Assembly: GCA_002350625.1 (NCBI GenBank)
Contig: DEFE01000020.1
Location: 36,025-61,005 of the forward strand
Direction: 5' to 3'
Length of the DNA: 24,981 nt
Source of the DNA: Lachnospiraceae bacterium UBA2860
GTDB lineage: Bacteria; Bacillota; Clostridia; Lachnospirales; Lachnospiraceae
The position numbers and the translations under genes were made by a program. Each line of letters starts with the position of its first letter. Positions within the stretch are counted from its first letter, which is position 1. Below, piece by piece: positions 24,201-24,981 of the stretch. The notes under the pieces were generated by a model, which made no database searches, was not told the origin of the DNA, and worked only from the letters and a program-made list of their open reading frames with translations.

Positions 24201-24981
24201 TTCCGTTGACATAAGTGATGGCATAGTTCCCCGTGACATCCTCGCCGGCTTCGTTGCGAATCACCGCGTCAGCTTTCGTGAGCACGTCGTTTGTGCAGAA
24301 ACCGGCATCCGTCCGGCTTCCTTCGACCGTGACGGACGCAACGCGATCGCCCTTCAACAATCCGGTCGGAATGACGTTACTGTTCGTCAACGGATGTCCA
24401 TCATAGACCTTGCTGTCGCTGGCAGCCGTGATCGTCAGCGGTCTCGCCGTCACGACAAGTGAGCCAGGCTGATAGTCGATCTCATAGCTCTTCGTCACAT
24501 CCGCACCCGCCGCGTTCTTGATCACGGCGTTGGCGGCTGTGTTCGCGCCAGTGCCGACTTCGGTCTGGCTTCCGGCAATTTCAACACTGTCTATTCGGTC
24601 GCCGCTGGCCAGGGTCGAATGGGTATAGTCATCTTTCTCCAGCGCAGTGCCGTCGTAGACCTTGCTGTCGCTGGCAGCCGTGATCGTCAGCGGCTTAGGC
24701 GTAACGGTCAGCGTGCCCGGGACATAGGTGATATCGTAGCTGCTCGTGACATCCTCATCCTCGGCGTTCTTGATCACTGCCGAACTGGGAACGTTGTTGT
24801 CTTTTTCTGTCTCGGTATTCGCCGTTGTCTGGCTGCCAGTAACAGTCACGGATTCGATGATGTCGCCACGAATAAGATTGGGATCGCCCTCAGCGCCGTT
24901 GCCGATGGTATCGGTGCCGGTCGTGTAGCTTTCATTCGTCAGTGCTGTACCGTCGTAAACCTTGCTGTCGCTGGCAGCCGT
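6241..24981 (-). CDS. Giant multidomain surface/secreted protein (N-terminus beyond right edge)
   Basis: One uninterrupted frame covers 6,246 codons plus TAA and is still open at the right edge, where it begins inside a YDG repeat, so no start codon can be assigned. Order in visible residues: short YDG repeats 1-268; longer YDG-type repeats 269-882; one Cna-B-like domain 883-1016; beta-helix 1 1017-1397; spacer 1398-1726; beta-helix 2 1727-2369; beta-helix 3 2370-2798; 21 tandem Cna-B-like domains 2799-5568; beta-helix 4 5571-5942; two SpaA/Cna-B domains 5943-6196; acidic Ser/Thr/Glu tail 6197-6246. These families make rigid extracellular stalks and adhesive surfaces in Gram-positive bacteria, often stabilised by isopeptide bonds. 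There is no LPXTG motif, C-terminal hydrophobic segment, dockerin or SLH repeat in the visible part. The gene ends in its own terminator and shows no frameshift. A long adhesin is the best reading; the ligand is unknown. Confidence 0.9.
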   Translation of the reverse strand, partial: TAASDSKVYDGTALTNESYTTGTDTIGNGAEGDPNLIRGDIIESVTVTGSQTTANTETEKDNNVPSSAVIKNAEDEDVTSSYDITYVPGTLTVTPKPLTITAASDSKVYDGTALEKDDYTHSTLASGDRIDSVEIAGSQTEVGTGANTAANAVIKNAAGADVTKSYEIDYQPGSLVVTARPLTITAASDSKVYDGHPLTNSNVIPTGLLKGDRVASVTVEGSRTDAGFCTNDVLTKADAVIRNEAGEDVTGNYAITYVNGTLTVTPKPVQITITGHADETTVYDGNEHSVNGYDVEHDLPDEYTNLFNAENDITFTGADSDKQASRTEAGTTDMGLTADMFRQNNDNYTMTFVVVDGYQTIQPRHVKVKINGNSATYPYDSQEHTVSDYTWKFYEADDEGNYITDDEGNKIKDVLYRTDYFDFEGTAEAKRMDAGTTEMGLSSDYFTNKNGNFAVTFDVTDGSVTIDPISVTVTITGNTDSKEYDGQEHTVSGYNASANTNLYDVNSDMSFTGEASASRTNVVEGEDDSGKTYMGLSHEGVFANINPNFNPVTFAVTDGYQEIIPIDEVTVTITGNTDVHDYDGTEHTVSGYTAIANNELYDVTKDFTFKGTAEAKRTDAGTTMMGLKRETPAGEEPTGGEPEGEALFVNTNGNFSNVIFEVTDGYQTIRPISAVVTITGQTNTTTYDGEEHTVSGYTAAADTTLFDVTKDFTFNGTDSDKQASCTDVGTTYMGLTASKFAKNNDNFDPVTFIVTDGWIEIEPNHDPVIVRITGANGTFAYSKQGEQSVARTVPDPANPSLKGFTAKAVYPKAENETEESECWLYDTNAITYIGNDTGIVSVSRSEAGTSYMGLLETQFVGDPNFDNVTMEIIDGYITITPLAIVSKTLRDSLATEGQNFIFTLTLKDDLGNDISADDLLKMDDNVEGYVQNGELNVVNDQVRLTFENLEHGDANMQSHAFAIPAGWRLRVVEDQTNYGVSVNGDALSPDDLSYELEMGESSNTYTAAFVNAKEDVCKIGDARYQTISDALAAADAQSKISDVSSYQIEMLKDYIMPAADAATATVPAGLSITLTTALEYSGSGQYATITRDPELTGPMLSIAAQGSLSLGDAQGESGIKLDGAWVSATGAMIANAGTLNVNEGATLCGANNSGNGGAISSTGTVNMNGGVIGGNDEDARNRAVNGGAIYAESGEVNVSGGSIVGNRAVLGASTDGGKGGAIYMAKGSLSVTDEAGITGNSADVDGAAIFLQKGEANFSGGVITENIVTNGGAVGIGASDVRLYFSRNIRIIDNTKPSSDPDKEAEQRNVCLSQNSDEIINSEGLHWVANAANETTNASIGIYVPGTASDKLYLDRGVSKAKFARYSNDAGVQAFSNDRSKGMLVSATDGSILWGMPIKVITRYIGTFSSDTLPPCYQGDEDKGLTDSEYYPASISNYASDIAETLTLPVANSIFACAYRGDAYGVQGKEEQCVSQVSWNVEKGDWEFVDKNGHPLSTPSEEELRTAVIQRLGETTFTNMTEEQRKAEINAEREKYSTLVLYYSMPSYISVANYTSSPLDITSLTVNGLQVGNGFGYVLARNGANVDHFVPIVEEDFTLRRRVVSSETGAGEGTATGEETGAGTGSDNERYINIVTFMLPGVQYQAYQMNGRFTSWQEGAEVSRISYTYDTTTNGTSRTTVKNNSINRAQATDQAGFNVPPSGSTAKLMNDNKTTVNIVFGEASDICKIVEYVKDENGALVKNADGKPVVKEEHCYTSLQEAVREGDKNYDAYKIGVYDDKGTKLYDTVKVELLTDYLIPGSDLPNIPIGKCFTFTTAATKEDKLPNEKYYFTPSKTGEKRAQISRDQSKTGSFITANPTSRGTETGIENTSLILENLIFDGKQFGSGDGGLLKASHCAVTVRHCKVMRFRANNGGAFLVDFGENYVTAPSGNANWDIKNAYMIVEDTEFDDCDSDTESSGKARKGGGGIWTTAVELTIDGCSFSNCDAWDQGGAIFHRIDTTKADNKLKKVKFAYAKRSTTEITGSSFYNCTSRSGGAIELDSYSARMKNCSIIKCAARESGGGVNFYFYEGTREQECAIMEDCTIQDCSAGRGFDNSGGGGVRSVYQATILRNCKILNNSATGSGGGISTSNASNTQYNTKLYLENCTITGNSVTGEKNTDKGGGIYSNGDLIIWGGGEEKTDEENEVAHSTLISDNKLTNNKSKVEYGAGVFLANNRTLTLGAPDDTVVVGAIQNGDTTVELDDSPIKLYIKDNELALINGTRTASNLWLPNTSNNNTINVNNKDCVIARNDLFTGDSTDEDAPSEIHVINAYNLGTQFGHMASDTKMCKGFSMENHAFVGDNQNVYGCVSPFEQTKIVWRRDNIICKITDDQDRLLYFDKNGNIPAVFDALDNGDNSSTSTETAFSLLRGSKDDLEDMLYYYDSTAKEYKKISENALSTDQKRTFKVQMLIPNYQVSKTIYTKYSNRTWEKIVLTTSASSDTGKYFYPSNATTPAKLTRSTSLTDQLLWVRSDVDIENITLDGGSRQSGFTAGKEIVRLDPEPDAKDGQQFTVTLGEGATIQYGKSIENGGGVFINWGGCLVLDKGIIQYCTADGNGGGIYKEGSNSIVTIKEGGIISHCSALNGGGLYYVKGANPSLMEGGCIEYCTATQNGGGMYFDKGNNNGVNALNMSGGSIIGNNAGGLGGGIYVNNESQKIYFSGNAKVTGNWKGMDSTGPACNVALIHDNITVLNTYGLGPDAEIGVYVSDACYDKHGGDGDEFGSRTGSDNLFLFVNDRNGLRGAAKDNDKVKWIRVVSIRVSKEMDSPLSTDTQESFDFRVKVASQAGQTIGVGDKANKMTFDEDGVYSFTLKPGESKYALFVRQNGSGTVAIPASEIGEFQVEEKTTSGFATTATRTQTFLNKDQRKFDDTGSEVTDGTDGSIWRRVSGEIVAGTGDDDKVNVEDICFTNARQYRNLKISESCPDNANKSFSFTVSLTPALTGTFGGIQFNNGTYSFTLTNGQEKTISLPTSIQYSVTQLKDNDFTAEVMRNGSEQLTLTQDSTKVWTGAQTLEPVDQAGGDETLVFTNNRKVGMLKIRKTVTSDIGSDVTGREYTFTVHLESDDSKNVVYDARDGENNPITTVDENGATINGIKFDRDGNATIKLKHDDSITLLGLPNLANYTVTETQELGFNTPPTRKGTIEVGTVKEAAFGNVRQTKGGLKITKTVDGGRRYEGDLTYQFIIRLGKYNQSEGKFTPEATYNKTINDITFKNGVSSTVLLTGGSSKTISGLPSYIDYQVEELEESPSEDVNLDGDNPKYGTIENTTVTVPFTNVRRPGKLTIVNTVDSDLAADADQLFDFKVRVPGLVTTAQASHFACTYAEGIERTPTISVDKGIAEFAFQLKDGERVEITNLPTGVTYTITESAVSGFTTRYANTPDTPATWQSGRVVSDTLTQNSWARFKNEPKKCNLTVGKTVVSDLETDKATGVDARTYSFTVKLEKLKGETTQSYADWGKSTDSDGAVSYTRTYTLKDNESFVIPNLPAGTKFTMTETATPDMTTTVLNVTNKNKSVGVSDSSGNVYATGTLSDDLALSFINTRDSGSLTVSKAVVSDLAKDDNQYFDFKVQLTGLDANVGATDNGVTYGGVNYKRDADNGNLPTATFRLKGGEEKRLMGLPVGASCVVTEMANNSFSTTYTAADGSNVSDYSTSRTISSTEAVVTFTNTRIPGSLTVSKTVNSDLAADKETGEGAPEYKFTVTVSGLKSTADIDRFTCAPETVNVTRTIESDVATFQFVLQHSGNLTISGLPLEADYRVTEGEVDNMATSHGSLAGNVVSGKIGTLSTAAFTNTRKSGELEIRKIVNSDLAADKATGDAAPQYSFTVKVTGLAVDQAERTKYEGANFNDTGTEATYPFSLKDGEKKLISGLPIGAKYTVYEAAVQDMTTTSQDASNNSITLDPVEENGNTTGYITRNQGTIGSAKSVATFTNARETGSLTVSKMVDSDLAADFEQNGSAVTYGFTVTITNLKTSFNTDVIQIKDASGAAINSRKAFSNGTATITFKLANAGSAILTGLPIGAKYAVTEASTQNMTTTAVDSRNNPITLIPVTADGKTTGYTTRDQGTIGADPIAIGFTNTRDRGGNLTVSKTVNSDLAADFNELFDFTVKVSGLGGTASVNSYNFKVGDEIKNYTLANGVATFTFQLKNEDSAIITDLPVGAKYVVTEAAAANMTTTNDENASGTIGTESVATTFTNTRDRGGSLTVSKTVMSALDVDKSKSFDFTVKVTGLGDSASTDSYSFEVGNEKKNYTLANGVATFAFQLSNEGSAIITGLPVGAEYSVAEIAADNMITTAANAANSGIELTAVKADEQTSYTTGSLKLGKDDTATAFINTHLTGNLTIAVDRVISDLRGDESREFSFNVALSDGTVNGTYNGVTFNNGETEEPIKLKGGEIITLTGLPVGVTYTVTEAAVNNMVVAAKDAAGEAIDLTEIKSGDTVTDYAASGEITNGTTSVTTFTNTRLTGKLTVSKVVSSNLASDFAEGNEVPEYGFTVKVTGLSAAMTTSAAKVKFKCKKEDVEVECDTLEAGSGTATFTFKLKNGENLTIEGLPTEASCIVTETARIGMTTTYKNGNEDARGAYRREINKDGITAAFTNTRDTNSITIVKKVESDLPEDKSRSYSFTMTVSGLSEAVQKEDFSCKDESGNTFKYKENDDDENEVVLEPTLSDNSSVRTATFTFKLKDEESLTIAGLPVGAEYEMVENTQTEDMTATVKGSATVMEQYMASGTIESATTQKAGATVTFIDTRNKGNLKLSKKVVSPILAERMRSYSFTIVLDSEIDKTYSNVAFVKGVASVSLQGGGSKTITGLPAGVNYTVTESAVPYMDVTAKDEADKEINLTEIKSDDTVTGYAASGRINSSKTAMVEFTNERRTGKLTVTKTVNSHTPSDFDKEFTFTVQLSGATIEEGMYNDESLVGMDFDATGKAVFTLKGKDGENTVTAGGLPVGINYIVTEKAVNGFTTSYSDEKGDPVASYSVVGEIGDTESVEAFTNTRDETSLTITKNVVSDLAADKATGNDALDYAFTVKLDQKINATYYDNDNENPTEFVNGQSEVRLKDGETRSIVGLPKGVTYTVTETQATNMTTTHKIASGSDVQSNSVTGKLESDDGDGVTFTNTRQTGELEIRKQLVSNRTKDSELEFNFTVKVTGLKVVSEEDRKRYTDAGANLNEEGTEATYTFSLKGSENKLISGLPIGATYTVTETVIENMTVAAEDAAGNAITLSAVTENEQTTGYSADGQIGGAKSVAAFTDTRELGNLVVSKVLVSDLAADRDLKFTIQVTLDDDKISGQYRDMKFADGVATLELRGGESKTAVGLPTDVKFTVSETENTDFDTVNEVKCGDAIDYTTGNEGTICVGDKANAQITNTRKTCDLTITKNVDSDQPRDLNAEFKFVVTLDDDTIGEPTEDAPNGKTFGEGENAILIKNGVSDTITLKHGESWTIAGLPTGVKITIEELTDQLVGDTGFKVSELYVTTASPGVADSDDEADAEVYAASTNEGHRISIDSLEADKPCAISFTNKPAVCKITINGGNNNGELLYLDQEHTLPAVFPAFDNTVVEALQAPLYRKASTNEYSGKNLAVKMVVPQYTLMESVDMNGVEKQVTLTTADRGDSDYPYTGATNNNVATVTRGFDDEGSMFVSSGTLTIGNITLDGNSKGTEGQQGGIIKVESGTLSLSADASLVYGKAGQGGAIYVASGTVNMLGGEINGNTATVAGAGIYLSEGATLKLSGNPSFGGTDRYADGSLKGMEGNFVTMTREQLVAATGTGVPKNGTKDYAKEGENYIVRQDIYLDEVAAEGTALTSIALTGNLDNNVPAGSIWVWAAGTDNTQLNHYYMLKQFAVLDTSFSGTVSDVTYNAFRNARADADTDCGGDYLTGQSGENIGNTKCIYWTGGFDFSFLKVDGFDAALAGAKFKLYTSYTSTSENVPYQKGGADVEAESSNGTDTTKFPDPEDNTKAQAKGTVFFSKVAPKDYYMIETTVPSGYVANTDEVTTIYKVTIASDGTPTIRRKLLSEDEDKYVEVYKVQTEAAKAATATEPAEPAKYQYHIMNTPTIQRKVILKKVAASTYTPLPGAKFRIFRADMSEIIDTDYGYNATDKCFTSLASGVYFIGDLPEGRYYLLETGVPSGAAGTNAGKVFILIVDTNGVTQRSLGDEAGELLGQQFTGDDAVENLKTWLIANPQTTERTQSSEDTDNTE
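6244..6393 (-). other. Acidic C-terminal tail without sorting signal
   Basis: The last 50 residues contain a short helical piece (DDAVENLKTWLIANP) and then TTERTQSSEDTDNTE before the stop. No LPXTG-like motif, hydrophobic helix or positive tail is present, so sortase anchoring at this end is not supported. Confidence 0.75.
6394..6678 (-). other. SpaA/Cna-B domain 2 of the giant protein
   Basis: The domain starts KVILKKVAASTYTPLPGAKF, the usual SpaA prealbumin-like opening with a lysine in the first strand. It continues FTSLASGVYFIGDLPEGRYYLLET, where the glutamate of LLET matches the catalytic Glu of intramolecular isopeptide domains. The expected Asn near the end is less clear (VDTNGV). Confidence 0.75.
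6679..7155 (-). other. SpaA/Cna-B domain 1 of the giant protein
   Basis: The sequence FDFSFLKVDGFDAALAGAKF opens the domain with the candidate isopeptide Lys in LKVD. GTVFFSKVAPKDYYMIETTV supplies the Glu, and YHIMNTP the terminal Asn. An Ala/Glu/Pro-rich insertion (AAKAATATEPAEPAK) precedes the last strand. Confidence 0.8.
7156..8271 (-). other. Beta-helix module 4 of the giant protein
   Basis: The module opens with CKI and the phrase LLYLDQEHTLPAVFPAFDN, closely similar to the opening of module 3. It then gives short right-handed beta-helix coils (GTLTIGNITLDGN, GTLSLSADASLVYG, GGAIYVASGTVNMLGGEINGN, GAGIYLSEGATLKLSGN) and a cap ending near CIYWTGG. It separates the Cna-B-like array from the SpaA domains. 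Confidence 0.75.
8278..16587 (-). repeat. Array of 21 tandem Cna-B-like (DUF5979/DUF7601-type) domains
   Basis: Each unit of 115-159 residues follows the plan L.V.K.V.SD......F.F.V...., then GES..I.GLP.G..Y.VTE, and ends FTNTR. First bases of units 1 to 21 on the minus strand are 16587, 16110, 15753, 15375, 15015, 14622, 14220, 13839, 13464, 13047, 12606, 12252, 11838, 11454, 11046, 10596, 10224, 9855, 9483, 9078 and 8733. The Lys, Glu and terminal Asn match the isopeptide triad of Cna-B domains. They are all present in most units; units 15 and 19 carry Asp at the Asn position, and units 2, 5 and 13 lack the Lys. The family names are from memory of similar sequences. Isopeptide formation is inference. 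Confidence 0.82.
16588..17874 (-). other. Beta-helix module 3 of the giant protein
   Basis: The module opens CKITDDQDRLLYFDKNGNIPAVFDAL. Beta-helix coils follow with repeated GGG.Y motifs: IENGGGVFINWGG, IIQYCTADGNGGGIY, IISHCSALNGGGLYY, CIEYCTATQNGGGMYF, SIIGNNAGGLGGGIYV. It ends in a cap (FSGNAKVTGN, NVALIHDNITVLNTYGL, IGVYVSDAC) and leads directly into the domain array. Confidence 0.78.
17875..19803 (-). other. Beta-helix module 2 of the giant protein (cysteine-rich)
   Basis: The module opens CKIVEYVKDENG and CYTSLQEAV. It contains the longest beta-helix, with pmp-like GGAI/GGGI motifs (DQGGAIFH, RSGGAIEL, SGGGVNFYF, SGGGISTS, KGGGIYSN) and repeated cysteine pairs of the type CSFSNC, CSIIKC and CTIQDC. 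The end (FTGDSTDEDAPSEIHVINAYNLG onward) is a cap region like those of the other modules. Confidence 0.78.
19804..20790 (-). other. Spacer region between beta-helix modules 1 and 2
   Basis: About 329 residues do not match a family I recognise. There is a helical stretch (TFTNMTEEQRKAEINAEREKY), a beta-rich part, and a low-complexity Gly/Thr/Glu linker (GAGEGTATGEETGAGTG) at about 20100-20165. A Thr/Asn-rich beta segment precedes the next CKI opening. Confidence 0.55.
20791..21933 (-). other. Beta-helix module 1 of the giant protein
   Basis: The module opens CKIGDARYQTISDALAAADA, typical of the cap before parallel beta-helix surface proteins. Coils follow with NSGNGGAISSTGTVNMNGG, NGGAIYAESGEVNVSGG, KGGAIYMAKGSLSVT and NGGAVGIGASDVRLYFSRN. 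The end cap (IGIYVPGTASDKLYLDRG) resembles that of module 3. Confidence 0.78.
21934..22335 (-). other. Isolated Cna-B-like domain ahead of the beta-helices
   Basis: AIVSKTLRDSLATEGQNFIF gives the first strand with the Lys, WRLRVVEDQTNYG the Glu, and AAFVNAKED the terminal Asn. It is a diverged relative of the array units, placed alone between the YDG repeats and beta-helix 1. Confidence 0.65.
22336..24177 (-). repeat. Six longer YDG/MBG-type repeats
   Basis: Units of about 90-115 residues share V.ITG.....YDG.EH.V.GY, LYDV..D..F.G, R..AGTT.MGL, F..VTF.VTDGYQ.I.P. The third to fifth copies are the most alike; the second (YPYDSQEHTVSDY) and sixth (FAYSKQGEQSVA) are diverged. Pfam YDG or MBG families are the closest I know. 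Confidence 0.75.
24178..24981 (-). repeat. Short YDG repeats, three visible copies
   Basis: Copies share LTITAASDSKVYDGTALTN and end in a strand like YEIDYQPGSLVVTARP. The first copy is cut by the right edge, so more copies probably lie outside. The shared DNA includes a 38-bp identical segment at 24404-24441 and 24656-24693, and at least its first 21 bp again at 24961-24981. Confidence 0.82.

Overview
The window looks like chromosomal DNA of an anaerobic Firmicute, most likely a gut or rumen Clostridia/Lachnospiraceae-type bacterium. This rests on three things seen together: a secreted BspA-type leucine-rich-repeat protein, strong AGGAGG-like ribosome binding sites, and an enormous secreted protein built from YDG/MBG, Cna-B-like, beta-helix and SpaA modules. 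The taxonomic call is an inference. All six genes lie on the minus strand, so the window reads right to left.

Right part (6241-24981): one uninterrupted reading frame, open at the right edge, gives at least 6,246 residues of a giant surface or secreted protein whose N-terminus is outside the window. From the N-terminal side it contains: three short YDG repeats, six longer YDG-type repeats, one isolated Cna-B-like domain, three successive beta-helix modules (with a spacer after the first), a tandem array of 21 Cna-B-like/DUF5979-DUF7601-type domains, a fourth beta-helix, two SpaA/Cna-B domains and an acidic tail. No LPXTG signal or C-terminal membrane helix is present, and a strong intrinsic terminator follows the stop within about 15 bases. 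The likely role is a long adhesive stalk, many of whose domains could be cross-linked by Lys-Asn/Asp isopeptide bonds.

Middle part (about 3392-6190): this resembles a decayed mobile element. It holds a short archaeo-eukaryotic-type primase (PriCT-1-like end, no helicase domain) behind a leader with two terminator-like hairpins, an upstream region with direct repeats and a dyad, two REP-like palindromes, and an ORF6N-domain protein fused to a PLD-like C-terminal domain.

Left part (1-3283): an ordinary metabolic pair, an MBL-fold hydrolase followed by a MalY/PatB-type C-S lyase, then the start of a secreted LRR protein cut by the left edge. The pair may be co-transcribed.

The giant multidomain protein is the most noteworthy item. 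Its individual domain types are known. What deserves a second look is its size, its four repeated beta-helix modules, the distribution of isopeptide-competent and broken domains, the cysteine pattern and the missing wall anchor. I saw no rRNA, tRNA, CRISPR array or intact insertion sequence.
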